Positions 44,725 through 56,979 of a DNA stretch of 64,000 bases are shown here, one piece after another. The stretch comes from Cryptomeria japonica. Lineage: Eukaryota; Streptophyta; Pinopsida; Cupressales; Cupressaceae. Within the stretch, counting starts at the first letter, position 1. The number at the start of each line of letters is the position of its first letter. Position numbers and translations under genes: made by a program. The notes under the pieces were generated by a model. It was not told where the DNA came from, did no database searches, and saw nothing but the letters and a program-made list of their open reading frames with translations. The DNA is taken from the NCBI RefSeq assembly GCF_030272615.1, contig NC_081407.1:137582897-137646896 (forward strand). The letters run 5' to 3'.

Positions 44725-45039
44725 CCATGTTGACTCAAGAAGACATTTGTTTGTTATGTGTGCTCTTCTTTCTTTATGTTTGTAGTTCCATTACCTTCGG
44801 GGGATGGGGTTAATTCAATACAATTATTCTTGATATACATTATTTATCATGAGAGCATACTGACCCCAGAGTTAGCGGATCCCTTATGAGCTTTTTCCCA
44901 TATGTTTTGTGTTTATTTTTCCTTTGATTTGTCCTTTCTTGGGAACATCTCATTGTGGTAGCATGTTTATCTTACGAATACTTTCTACCTTAAAGCAATT
45001 TCTCTTGATAAGGTGTATGCAATTGTTTTAACGTGGGGG
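44725..45039 (+). mobile_element. Element A, piece 4
   Basis: Continues A after E6: ttgactcaagaagacattt against B ttgactcaaaagacacatg (about 51000), then catactgaccccagagttag and gataaggtgtatgcaattg. It ends at acgtggggg, where B inserts. It is non-coding. Confidence 0.8.
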
Positions 45040-46229
45040 TTTAGCATCATAAAATTGTGACCTTGCAATTTTTGACCGCATTTGGGTCTTCACATTGGCG
45101 AAATGAATCCCTAAGACTGACTAGAGACTCGAGACATGCTTGAACCTCTAGAAACATGCATTTGCTCGCATCTCGCACTGCCTATTCCCACTTCCTATCC
45201 TAAATTAGGGCAGGACAAGGGCCTGGCGCCCCTATCCTTGCCCTATTTTGGGCCCCCTTTGCATTGGTCCTGCATCGGGCTTGTCAATGGTGAAGAGGGA
45301 AAAAAAATTCTATGTCGGCCTAAGACAAAAAATTTGTTACAAACCCTAATTGGCAAGTATATAAGACATTTTTCCATTCCTATTTGCATAAGTGAAAGTA
45401 AGATGAATAAGAATTATCATCATTCAAGCATTCATGCAATCAAGCATTCAAGCATTTCTTTCAAGCATTGAGCATCTCAATTCTCCTTTCAAGGCTAGGT
45501 GTTGCATTCAAGTCAAGGATTCAATTATTGAAGAGGAGATCTCTTTGACATCCTATTCTACATATCCTTTCAAACAACTCTATCAACATTTCAATTGCAT
45601 CCTCTCTTGAGGTGAATTCTACTTCAGTCATTTACTTTCATTTACTTGCAAGTACTTTTCATCATTTGGTTAATTCCAAAACTGGTGTTTGACCTAAAGG
45701 CAAACTCCCAATCCCAACAACATTTCCTCTCTTTTCTGTGTGTAGGTTATAGGTGTGCAACTGTACTTGCAGGTTTAAGCTTCATTTTCAGAGACAAAAA
45801 AACCTTTTTCAATGCATGAATTTTTCGGAGGACCAAGTACACTTGCAAATCAGTCCCAACAACTTTCACTTAAATTTACAAAGGAGCTTCATCTCGACAT
45901 TTTACTGCTAATTCTAGGTGCATAGCTTCATCTCGCATTTCTATCTCAAATTATAATAATTTCTTTGCCATCTTTACGCTTAGTCTCAAATTGCTTAATT
46001 TATCTTATCCATTCTAGAAGAGGGGTTACTTTACTTTCCAAATTCATTTTCAATTCACTTCGCATTCAATCTCTTTCCATTGATATTGGATCTAGTGAAT
46101 TCAACCCCCTATTTTAAATATAATGTGTAAAAGAGGTTGAAGATGATCCTTTGTGAAACTTTCACTCCTTTCTTGAGGAGGGTAAAGCTTTCCACTTGAT
46201 CTCCTCGTCACCCATTTTTCACCATTACA
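45040..46229 (+). repeat. B 5' LTR (about 1190 bp)
   Basis: Matches the 3' LTR along its length (catcataaaattgtgacctt and tttgggccccctttgcatt). It begins TTTAGCATCA where the 3' LTR has TGTGGCATCA, so its first bases are mutated. It ends TTTTTCACCATTACA. Confidence 0.88.
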
Positions 46230-46250
46230 TTTTGGTGAGCTTGACGTCTT
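46230..46250 (+). other. B primer-binding site region
   Basis: TTTTGGTGAGCTTGACGTCT follows the LTR. It is near-identical to the E4 site (TTTGGTGAACCTGACGTGAA). The tRNA is not assigned. Confidence 0.55.
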
Positions 46251-47358
46251 ACATGCTTGACATTTCACATTATTGCATATTTTTCATTTACAAGTTTAAT
46301 TTTATTGCAAAACTTAGTGGTTAATTCATTCAAACCACTAGTTGTTAAAATTGGAATTGAACTTGTGTTTTGCAAAAAATGCTATCTATTGTTTTAGATT
46401 TGAAAATTGCATTAAATTCAATTTCTTCTTTGTCTTGTTCAATTTGCAAATCAATTTTACAAAATTAAGTGGTTAATTGTCAAAACACAGATTTTCAAAA
46501 TTCAACTTGAATTTGTGCAAACATTGGATTCACATTTAATTTTCAGATTTATAACTATTTTCATCTTTGTCTTCTTGCCTAAATTCAAATTTTCAATTTC
46601 TCTCCTTTTTCCAAAATTCAAAATTTAAAATTCAGTGGTTAGGTCCTAAAACCCTAATTTTCAAACTCTATTGGATTTTGTGTAAATTTCAATCAATTTC
46701 AACCAATTTCAGTTTTCAAAACATTATTCAAGGTGGCCTTATCCATTAGGTTTGACCTTTTTCAAATTTTCAATTCAATTTCTTATCTTTTTCAAAACCC
46801 TAATAGGGTCCTATTTTCACATTCAAACCTTAATTTTGCATATCTAAACTTCGTAAAATCAAATTTTTTTTCAAGGTTAGCTCTAAAATCATTGTAGCTT
46901 TCATCCCTAAAAATTTCCAAAAACATTGGGAGGACCATGTGCAACTTCAACACGGTCCCTGACTTTTTTCTCAAAATTTTGGGAGACTGTTATGCCTATA
47001 TTTAATTGCTTAAGTCCAGAAAATTGGCTGATTTTGTCAAATTTTTATCCCTCTAAAATAAAAAATACTTCACAAATTCAACATCACAACTTCCAAGAAA
47101 AAATTTAAAATTAAGTGGTTAATTGTAATCTGCCTTGATTTTAAAAATACTAATTTTATCAATTTTAAAGTTGAGTGGTATCCCATTGGCCCTAATTTTT
47201 AAATTTCAATTTCTTTTCATTCACCATAAAAAAATATTTTGGAAATTGTGTCATTCCTTCTTTCAACAAAGTTTAAATTCTATAATCATCATTTATGCAT
47301 TATTCAATTTTGCAAACTTTGTTCCCCAAATTCAAAAATCAAATTTTACCTCGAGTGC
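46251..47358 (+). other. B leader region
   Basis: About 1.1 kb, AT-rich, with repeated phrases such as ttaagtggttaattg (46464, 47114) and attcaatttt. No gene is supported; short open frames lack any resemblance. Confidence 0.5.
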
Positions 47359-49195
47359 ATGAGTTTTACCACTATTAGTCCTACCTGTACTATCCTTGTT
47401 AGACGAAGCATTAGACTTAAGGCTTCCCAAGGTTTAATTCTCGGAGAGATGGAGCCTGATTTGGGTGACTTCTTCAATGATGATAATACTAATTCTTGTC
47501 ATCCTAATAACATCCCTATCTACCCAATTGATGATTCCAATGATGAAGACAAAGCTTTGACTAGAGTTTCCATAGATCAACTTTCAAAATTAGACAATCA
47601 ATTTAAAAACTTCAATAATGGATGTCCCAAGAATATCCTAATAGTGAAGCTCTTCCATTAATTAAAGGTCTAAAATGTATGATTCAAAGTGATAAGAATG
47701 TAATTGATATATTGTGTGGCATTGCCCATTTTTTTAATTCTAATTGCATGCCTATAAAGAGTTGTGCTGAGATCTTAGGTTATTCACAACCTCCTACACA
47801 AGTCAATCATTCTATTTCTTTGACCACTTCAATGACTAGTATTCCTACTTTCACTTCAAATATCATGGATACATCAACTCAAAATGTTATACCTACAACC
47901 ATTAGTCATGGGGGCAATCTCTCTTCTTCATTCAATCCTCCATCTTTTTCTTTGCCTTCAATGAGTATTCCTATTGTCTCTCAACCAATCAATGTGACAC
48001 AAGGGGGAAATTCATCCAATCATTCTCGCCCTCCTTTTAGTGTCCTATTTCCTACCCAGTCATCACCTATGCCTACTTACCATGGTGTTCCACCACCCTA
48101 TTGTCCATCAATACCTTCTTTCAATAATATCACTCAATCAAACATGTCTAACATACATTATTCAACCGAAACAACCATTAATAGCCTTGCCCAAACTGTG
48201 TCATCATTGCAACAACAAATTGCTTCTATGAGTCAATCCAAGTTTAGTGTGCCCACATTTGATGTTGTGAGCCCACTTTCTCTTGATATTGTTAGAGTTG
48301 TCCCTCCTAAACATGTTGAAGTCCCTCAACTAGAACTCTATAATGGAAAAAGGTGATCTTTTAACACATGTCAAAATTTTCCAAACTTTGTGTACTGACT
48401 TTGCTTATAATCAAAGATTGCTTGCCAAACAGTTTACTAGAACACTAAGAGATGAGGCTTTATAATGGTATTTCTCTTTGCCTTCCTATTCTATTACTTC
48501 TTTTCAGCAATTAGCAAATGCTTTTATTCAACAATTTCAAAATAACATAGGTCCTAAAATCACTTTGACTGATTTACTGCATTGTAAACAAGGTGTTAGA
48601 GAAAAAGTGTCTAATTTCATTGGTAGATATAAGCATTTGTATTCTCAAAATTCTTTTCCAGTGCCTGATAATGATATTCAAAGAATTTTCATTTCTAATT
48701 TGCAAAAAGACATTAGGGACAAACTTCTCCTTTCTGAGTTTACTTCCTTTCCACAGTTGTGCGCAACAATTCACAATTATCAACTGGCTGTGATTCAAAT
48801 GGCTCAATCTACTCCTATGTCTCCGAGTAATAAGGGTGAGAGTGCTCAACAACTGTTTGCAAAGTTCAAACCAAATAAAGGCTTCGTCAAATTCAATGAC
48901 ACCATTAACAACAACAATGTGAATGCTACAACAGGTGTGCCTCCTATTTCTAAATTTTTCAGAAGAGAAAGACAATTTACTCCTTTGAATGAATCTTTGC
49001 ATAGCATCATGTCTCAATTGTTGCAAATAAATGTTATCAACCTTCCTCCAATAAAACCACTTGACCTTTCTAAGGAAGCATCACCTTACTTTGATAATAA
49101 TTATTTTTGTCAATTTCATTGTCAACCTGGTCATGATACTGAGAAATTTTTTGCATTAAAAATTAAATTCAAGACCTGGTTGATAATAATACTAC
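47359..49195 (+). pseudogene. Element B Gag
   Basis: The start is ATG 47359 (MSFTTISPTC). The first 100 residues are acidic; a frameshift near 47635 moves to LIKGLKCMIQSDKNVID. A Ser/Pro/Asn-rich linker follows, then TINSLAQTVSSLQQQIASM. After a shift near 48350 and a stop near 48462 comes the retrotransposon-gag core: SITSFQQLANAFIQQFQNNI, LLHCKQGVREKVSNFIGRYK and IFISNLQKDIRDKLLLSEF. A knuckle-like site CQFHCQPGHDTEKF, with the last Cys changed to Phe, is at about 49110. The frame ends near 49195, shifted relative to the next. The Gag core resembles that of E4. Confidence 0.85.
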
Positions 49196-49199
49196 ATCT

Positions 49200-49863
49200 G
49201 TGGAAGGTGTGAATGATAAGGGAAACAAATCAGTAGCTCCTCCTAATCAAAATGTTAAGATTTTTACTAATCCTTTTCCCTCTCATACCTCTAACGTGAT
49301 TGAGACTGAACATAGCTCTTTCTCTCCCTTTGATCTTACTACCATGACTCCAAATTTAATGAATATGGTAGAGAAACAAGAAACACCTAAGGACTCATGT
49401 ATCACATTTGACCCCAGTGAGACCATTAGAGAACTTGATGGACCTTTATACATAGTTGTGAAGATTCAAGATAAACCTTGTCGTGGTGTGCTTATTGATC
49501 CCTCTTGCATGGTTAATGTCATCACTGAGGAGTATCTTTTCACTTTACATTTGCCTACCAATCTATGATGATACTAATATGGTCATTAAGTTATTTGATG
49601 GATTTTCTTGTCCTACCATTGGTTCTATCACACTCCCTATTGAGGTTCACACTAAATCTATAGATGTCAACTTTGTTGTCATTCCTTCATCTAAACAATT
49701 CTGTATGAAGTTAGGTTACCCTTGGCTATCTTCTAGGAAGACTATTGCTTCCCCAATACATAAATGTTTGAAATTTCCCCATAATGGAGAAACCATAACT
49801 GTTAACCATAGCTTATTTCGACCAGCCCAAAGAATGCTAGGTGTTCCTATTGATTACTTTTAG
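49200..49863 (+). pseudogene. Element B protease-like region
   Basis: Follows Gag. The retropepsin active-site segment reads GVLIDPSCMVNVITEEYLF, where D-N/T/S-G is expected, so the catalytic Gly is replaced. A frameshift near 49560 precedes VIKLFDGFSCPTIGSITLPI and YPWLSSRKTIASPIHKCLKF with PHNGETI. It ends at TAG 49861. The layout matches A (2688-3002) and E4. No RT follows. Confidence 0.8.
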
Positions 49864-49935
49864 CCTAAGCAACTTCAGTCTCTTGCACCGAGAAGAGATG
49901 CTCTATTTCAATCTTATAAAAAATGAAAGAAATAT

Positions 49936-50385
49936 ATGATCTTATCCTTAAGCCAACCTCGCACTCCAAAACTTTATAGTCCCACCATTCTTGAAGATGA
50001 AGTTCTTCCCTTGATGGATAGAAATAATCTTCCTCCTAAGGAAGATTATCAACCTATTCATATGGATGAAAGTATGCCTTCTCCTAAGAAGAAAAATAAT
50101 ATCCCTCCTAAGGTTAGACCTGTACCTCCTCCTCATGATAGACTTGGTCTCCTTCCTACACCGAACATTCCTGCTTTATATGGTGGAGTTCTGCCTCCTT
50201 GCTCTTATAGAGAGAAGAGACCTGCCTCTCCTCTTGTCCAGCCTAAAATACCTCAACCTAAATCTCCAACTACCAAAGATGAGAATATTTATCCTTCAAC
50301 AAATATTCCTCCTTTCATAAATATTCCTCCTTCTTCTCAGCCTTCCACTAAGAGTCGATGGAATCATTGTGCGAGAGATTGTTGA
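49936..50385 (+). pseudogene. Element B Pro-rich region after the protease
   Basis: A 149-codon frame rich in Pro, Lys and Ser (PRTPKLYSPTILEDEVLPLM, MPSPKKKNNIPPKVRPVPPP). It begins after two stops that separate it from the protease-like frame, and it ends at TGA 50383. A carries a fragment of the same region after its own protease (about 3030-3170). It may be the remnant of a Gag-Pol linker. I can assign no activity. Confidence 0.5.
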
Positions 50386-51604
50386 CGAAAACTTCATGCT
50401 AGAGCTCATGAAGTTGTTTCTCAAACTATTCAATCTCCCAAAACACCAACAATTGACATGAATCCCTTTTCTCCTAAACAAGATGTTGAACCTAAATATC
50501 CAAATCATAAGTTGTAGAAAACATGTGATAGTTTTACTTCTATTCATGTTAGAGCTCCTCTTTCCATTAATCTTGACAAAGAAATAGGTGAAAATGTTAT
50601 TCATGATGGCAATAAAACTCCTAATGCTTCTGATAGTGAATATGAATATGTTGTTATTTGCATAATTTTTAAAAGCCTTAATCCTAGCTCCTAGAATTGA
50701 ACAAAGTGACTTAGCACATGAGCATAGTCCTTGTTTCGATCTTGTGATAGCTCCATCTGTTGTGCTCGATATCGCTCCTCTAGTGTGTTTCCCACCTTCC
50801 CGAAATAGTGATCAACAAGATCCAAAAGTGGATGTTGTGCTAGACTAGCTACATTACCATTATAGATCCTCTACCTCTCTCTCTTTTCTTGGTCTTTTGT
50901 GACCATTCTTCTATGTGTATCCCTATTCTTCTATTTTCCCTAATAATGTCTACTTGACGATGATGCAAAGCATTGAGATCTCTTTTGGTCTCTTTCATGT
51001 TGACTCAAAAGACACATGTTTTCCCTTTCTTCCAAGGCAGTTTCCTTTCTTTGGGGATTGACGACTATTCTATGCATATATATACATGATATACATGAGT
51101 TATCATACAACATACTGACCCCGAGGAAAGTGAAACTACCATGTGCTTTTTGTTTTGTGTTAATTATCCTTGGGTTTATTCCTCATTTGGGGGCTAAATC
51201 CTTGCAATAACCTGGTCCCCCCCTCTCTATTGGGTGTATCCTACCTTAAAGAAATCACTCCTGATAAGGTGTGCACGATCCATTTAACATGGGGGCATAC
51301 ACTCCCCTCATATTATCCTTCTTGATACTTAAAGTTACTTAGTGAAGTTGATCTTACTTTGTAATTTTTTGTTATCTTTTCTTTTTTTATGACTCATAGT
51401 GAGTGGAACCTTACTACTTGCAGTCATGGTTCTCTCCTTCTCGATCTTCCCTTTTACTTTTTCAATCAAAGTTGTAAGCTTAGTCCATTGGGGGCTTTGT
51501 GTATCTTACCTCCTTGATGTTGTAAAAGTCTTTCAATCTTGTTTCCTTGTACTTTACCGGTAATATTGGCGTACACTTATACTCCCGCTAAGGTGGAGGC
51601 TAAA
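50386..51604 (+). other. B 3' untranslated region and purine tract
   Basis: No gene seen. It serves as the unbroken template for pieces of A. It ends with CTAAGGTGGAGGCTAAA before the TGTGGCATCA of the 3' LTR, so the last ~15 bases are the probable polypurine tract. Confidence 0.6.
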
Positions 51605-52771
51605 TGTGGCATCATAAAATTGTGACCTTGTAATTTTCGACCGCATTTGGGTCTTCACGTTGGCAAAACAAATCCCTAAGCCTAACTGGAGACCCGAGAC
51701 ATGCTCGCACCTCCTGAAACATGCATTTCCTTGCATCTTGCACTGCCTATTCCCACTCCCTATACTGAATTAGGGTAGAATAGGGGCGTGGTGCCCCTGT
51801 CCTTGCCCTATTTTGGGCCCCCTTTGCATTAATCTTGCATTGGGCTTGTCAGTGGTGAAGCGGGAAAAGGTTTTGTATGTTGACCTAAGACGGAAAATCA
51901 ATTACAAACCCTAATTGGCAAGTATATAAGACATTTTTTTCCCTCCTATTTGCATAAGCGAAAGTAAGGTGAACAAGAATTATCGTCATTCAAACATTCC
52001 TTTCAAGCATTGAACATCTCAAGTCTCCTTTCAAGGCTAGGTGTTGCATTCAAGTCAAAGATTCAACCATTGAGGAGGAGATCTCTTCGACATCCAATTC
52101 TACACATCCTTTCAAACAACTCTATCAACATTTCAATTGCATCCTCTCTTGAGATGAATTCTACTTCAGTCATTTACTTTCATTTACTTGCAAGTACTTT
52201 TTATCATTTGGATAATTCCAAAATTGGGGTTTGACCTAAAGGCAAATCCCCAATCCCAACAACATTTCCTCTCTTTTATGTGTGTCGGTTGTAGGTGCGC
52301 AGATGTATTTGCAGGTTTAAGCTTCATTTTTAGAGATGGAAAAACCCTTTTCGGTGCAAGAATTTTTCAGAGGACCAAGTACACTTTCATTTCGGTCTCG
52401 ACAACTTTCACACAAATTTACAAGGGAGGTTTGTCTTGGCATTTTACTGCTAATTCTAGGTGCACAACTTCATCCCGCATTTCTATCTCAAGTTATAATC
52501 ATTTCTTTGCCATCTTTACACTTAGTCTCAAATTTCTTAATTTATCTTATCCATTCTAAAAGAGGGGTTAATTTACTTTCCAAATTCATTGTTAATTCAC
52601 TTAGCATTCAATCTCTTTCCATTGATATTGGATCTATTGAATTCAACCCCCTCTTTTAAATGTAATGTGTGAAAGAGGTTGAAGAGGATCCTTTGTGAAA
52701 CTTTCACTCCTTTCTTGAGGAGGGTAAAGCTTTCCACTTGATCTCCTCGTCACACCTTTTTCACCATTACA
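51605..52771 (+). repeat. B 3' LTR (1167 bp)
   Basis: TGTGGCATCATAAAATTG to TTTTTCACCATTACA, followed by ggggg. It is clearly diverged from the 5' LTR (small indels and substitutions), indicating an old insertion. Confidence 0.9.
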
Positions 52772-53776
52772 GGGGGCATACACTCTACTCAATGTTACAA
52801 TTTATGCACACAACAATGACATGTTTTTAATATTAAAGTTTGCAAACAGAGCCTTTTGCTTTTTAATTTTTTTTCATGACTCATAGTAAGCACTAAATCT
52901 TACAAGGTCGGTATAGTCATGCTCTTTGTTTGCCTTTAATGTTTTGTCCATTTTATCTTGATATTAGAAGTGTAAGATGCTAAAGTCACTGGGGGCTTGG
53001 TGTGTCTCATATCTTTGATATCTTGGCGAAATATTTTCAATGCGACATTATACATTACTGTGAGTATGTTTAGTCTCATACTTCTACTAAAGAGGGGGAT
53101 AAATGTAATATCATAAATTTTATCTGCATACAATTTCTTACTCACCTAGGCCTCATCTTGGTGCTTTGTGTTTCGATGCTAGATGACTATTTTGATTCTT
53201 CTCACACCACCTCTCAAACTTGCAATTTCATCACCTTCCTTGCCTTATCCTCGAGTCTAAGTCCCGATTCTTAGGACAAAGGCATTCAATGGTGACCTCA
53301 TGTGAGTGAGAAATCTGACCCCATGTTAGCCTACTTCGAAAATTCAAATTATTTTTGAGAAATCAAGTATAAAACAAGGTCTACCCCTCTAATTTCAAAA
53401 CCTAAATCAACAATGTCCTAAGTGAAATCAAGATCCTAATTACACTCTAGCAAAGTGAACAAGTGATCAAACATTCAATGAGCATTGAGAGGAAGTGAAG
53501 TCAAGTTCAAGTATTCAATATGGCATCCATGATCAACTTTCTATGAAGATATTCTACAAGCCATCCTAAAACCCTTGCATGAGGATCCAAACAAGCTTTA
53601 TCAAGGTATACATTTCAATTACAATAATTTCATTGTAGATCCAACCTTTCCCTCAAAAGGAAAGCATCTTGTTATAATTTTCCATTACAATTACTATTTC
53701 GATTTCAAGATTAATTCCTAAACCGAGGTTTGACCCAAGGTAAACCCCTATCTTTTGGCAAGAGACACTGCATTAA
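52772..53776 (+). mobile_element. Element A, piece 5 with its 3' LTR
   Basis: After B, A continues gggggcatacactctactca, as in B at 51291. A purine tract AAAGAGGGGGATAAA (53090-53104) precedes TGTAATATCATAAATTTT, the start of A's own 3' LTR (53105). The LTR differs from that of B at its start but shares blocks (ggtttgacc...aaggtaaacccc against ggtttgacctaaaggcaaat). E8 cuts it at 53776. Confidence 0.75.
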
Positions 53777-54874
53777 TGTTTAGATGTTGTCATTGATGGA
53801 AACTAATGTCAGATATGCCATTCACAATTCATAATTCATTCATACCAGAAGATTGATTGAGGTTTGGTGAGGTCTGATGAGATAGAACAATGCATCCAAT
53901 AGAGCATAGAGTGTTATGGTTTGAAGATCTTTTGTGTTATGGAACTCAGAGAAGCATCAAGGATGTGTAAATTGCCATGATCCAAGTTTGTGGCCTCCAG
54001 TGATGAGTCTTGTGTCTAAATTGAAAGATCCAGTAGACAAGTTTTTTAGTATAACAGTGTTCATCAGCAGTAACATGTGAAGATTAATTGTGTGAATCTT
54101 GCGGATCAATTTTGGTAGTTGTTTATGTGTTTGAGGTTAGTGAGTTGGCATGTGGGAAGCTTGTGGACAATTTATTTTGGTCTGTTTATTCATTTGAGTT
54201 CAGATTGAGTTGACTTGGTGTACATGTGTCATTTGTGTGTTATGCGCTTTTGGGCCGAGATGAAGAATATCTAATTTGATGTTGCAGATATATAAGACTG
54301 ATTGATATGATCATTTGTGGTATCAATGGTTATGTGTGAAGTTTGTATGAGTGATTGTGCATAGTTTCACGTGCGGAGTTGAAAGATTTGTGCTCTGCAA
54401 TACAAAAAAATATCATAACAAAGTGGTATAGCAAATAGAGTAAGATTATGTGTTTTGTGATTAACCAGAACTATACTCCGGCATTTATTGATGCTATTCA
54501 ATATTTCAAACCTTGTTGTATCTTTTGTAATCATTTGTAAGGCAGTGAACCTTCCGGGTTGTAGCCCTTTTGTAATTTGAACAGTGAGCTCTAGGCAGTG
54601 TGCTTGAATGCATGTGCATTCCCCATTGTAATATTTCCACTTACTCCTAATAGGGTATTATCTCATTGTGGGTAGGTTCCCACCACGGTTTTTACCTTAA
54701 CTGGGTTTTCCATGTATAAATTTGGTGTTATGGTGTTGTGGATGTTTACATAATGTGTTTACATCTCTCTTTTTTTGATTTGCATTAAGTCATTGAAGAA
54801 TCAAGTTAATAATGTTAAATTTTTCAGAACACTGATTCACCCTCCCCCCCTCTTAGTGTTCCATGATTCCAACA
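53777..54874 (+). repeat. E8 5' LTR (1098 bp)
   Basis: Starts TGTTTAGATGTTGTCATTGA inside A's LTR and ends ATGATTCCAACA. It contains CTGATTCACCCTCCCCCCCT and GGGTTTTCCATGTATAAATT, shared with the E2 LTR. The start is chosen from the TG and the family pattern, and it is less certain than the end. Confidence 0.75.
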
Positions 54875-54875
54875 A

Positions 54876-54888
54876 TTGGTATCAGAGC
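54876..54888 (+). other. E8 primer-binding site (initiator tRNA-Met)
   Basis: TTGGTATCAGAGC one base after the LTR end. Confidence 0.95.
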
Positions 54889-54942
54889 CTAGTTCCTCAA
54901 AAGGAGCCTAACAACTTGAGGAAGATCCAGGAAGGCATCTTA

Positions 54943-56979
54943 ATGGATTCAAGTAGTCTTAGGCAACAACTACTTGTTGCACTTGATGATCTTGATTAGT
55001 CCAAAGCCAAATTCCGAGAATTGAAAACAAATCTTAATGATGCTAAAAATTTCATTCAGTCATTAAAGGAGCAACTAAATAGGTGAAAGTAAAAAGAAAG
55101 GAGCTTGTTGACCAACTTAAGAAGAAATAAAGTCTAAGCATGGATGACGAAGCTCTGAAGGAAAAGATAGAAGAATGTGAGAAGCTTGCCAGAGATAATG
55201 TAGTTCAAAAGAATGAGATGGAAGCCATTGTGATGAAATTGACAAGGGATATTGAAGAAAGGAAGAATAATGAGGAGAAGCTTTCTCAGTCTTTGAAAGA
55301 AGAATTTGAAGAATGTTGCAGACTTGAGAATGAGAATGGACAGTTGATGAGCAACCTGATGAATAATGATGAACAATAACTACTTAACAGATATTGAGAG
55401 GGGGGGTGGGTGAATCAGTATAGACAAAAACTTCCCTAAACCACTTTGACTATAAAGACTGCACTAAGTGGTAAATATTATCACCAATCTAAAACAGGGC
55501 ACTACCGGTAAAACATAGTGAGACCGTGAAACACATAAACCGGTAACACTTAGATCTTCACAAAACCTAATAACTAATTTCCACTTCACCCATATGCATA
55601 AGAAAGTAATACATCATTAGAAATATAATGACCACTGAATCAGCATGCTTTACCACTTAATAGAAAACACTAAGACATCACATGAAAAAGCATCACACAT
55701 AACACACTGATTTTTCACGTGGAAACCCAACTGGGAAAAACCACAGTGGGGATGAATAGCCACAAGTTGTTCTCTGAACTCTTCTAAAGTCCACTCTGTT
55801 AGGAGCCTAGTCCAGTTAAAGACTTTACAATAGGTTCTGCTAGGAATCGATCCTGCTAGGGATCACCCAGTTAAGGGATGGCTAAATACCCGGTTAAAGG
55901 TTAAAACCTTGTTAAAGGTTACCTCACAAGAGGATTTGAAGAACTCAATGATTTTGAGTCACCCTATTAAAGGATTTACATAAATCCTGTTAAAGCTACT
56001 TGGTTAAGGGATTTTTCAATTGCTGAAATGATTAGAAATCAATAGGTAAAACACTGATATGATAACAACACTCAATGCCAAGGCATATCCACTTTAGTTC
56101 CTTCACATCTGCAATCACACTCTGTAGATCTTAATTCACTGCACGAGTTTGGAAAGAATCAAGTATCTCTTCACTTGAATACACACACAACCATTTTCCA
56201 ACAACCTCATAATGCAAATCATCATCGACCTTATAGACAACAATTAGGTCGGTAGCTAAAACCTAAAACCCTATGCATATAGGTTGTCAATATAGTCGGT
56301 CCAATCCTGACCATTCAATCACATTACATAGTGTAAAACAATCTTGAACAAATCTCAAGACGTTCTCCATCGTTTGTTCTTTGTTGCTTCTGAAAGCTGA
56401 TAACCCATCACGCGCTCTCCACCATTTACTGAGACTTCACACATTCCTGAGGTAGATAGGATCAATCTTCTTCATGCAAGATCCTCAAGGAAATCCTTCA
56501 TGCGCACAAGGCTGATGTGGCAACATGATCTGATCTTCATTTAAATGCTAACCCATCACAGTATGTTGTCGGTCGAATCACACATACTTGAAATGCATCA
56601 ACCAGAAACCTGAAGCTAAAACTACCAACCGGTAGTCATATCAAATGAAACCCCGATACCGGTTCACATTCCAACATACCGGTTCACTTGCCAGTTTGCT
56701 TCCTTTAATATACCGGTTCATACTTTAGCATATTGACATCAATGACAACATACAATATCATCATGTCATCAAACTCTGCACATATGCCAACACGACCTTC
56801 AAGATGCTAGAGAAAATGAGGAAGATCTTGGAAAGCATATCCTACTTCTCAAGTTTGATCTTGAAGCCGTAAATGAGTACAAGGAGAAGTTCTGGATCAA
56901 CTTAGCCAGACTTGATGAGATGCTTGCAATTAAGAAGAATCCCAATGGTGCTATGCTCAAATTCATCATTGCTAAATAA
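54943..56979 (+). pseudogene. E8 Gag-like coiled-coil protein, split by a solo LTR
   Basis: The start is ATG 54943 (MDSSSLRQQLLVALDDLD). The sequence is a highly charged heptad stretch similar in character to the N-terminal half of the E2 and E6 Gag. Stops lie near 54997, 55084 and 55127. The frame is interrupted at about 55370 by a solo LTR and resumes at 56794 (DLQDARENEEDLGKHILLL), ending at TAA 56977. No zinc knuckle is reached: the element is cut off about here. No 3' LTR of E8 is found in the window. Confidence 0.7.
55370..56792 (-). mobile_element. Solo LTR inside the E8 Gag
   Basis: About 1.42 kb that breaks the E8 coiled-coil frame. It contains TTGAGAGGGGGGGTGGGTGA near its left end, TTTTTCACGTGGAAACCCAA, AACTGGGAAAAACCACAGTG and several 'gttaaggga' blocks, and ends CATATGCCAACA. 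It matches the solo LTR at 11487-12932. No internal gene and no obvious target duplication. Confidence 0.75.

Larger units (their letters stand above)
45040..52771 (+). mobile_element. Element B: gypsy-type element with gag and protease only, 7.7 kb
   Basis: Complete: 5' LTR 45040-46229, primer region, gag 47359 on, protease-like region, Pro-rich region, 3' untranslated region, purine tract and 3' LTR 51605-52771. The target duplication is ggggg (45035-45039 and 52772-52776). No RT, RNase H or integrase is present. It is related to A, its host, so one family member jumped into another. The lack of pol makes it non-autonomous. Confidence 0.88.

Noticed and set aside
54876-54888. Match to tRNA-Met sequence
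   Set aside because: Only the 13-base primer-binding site is present; there is no tRNA gene around it.
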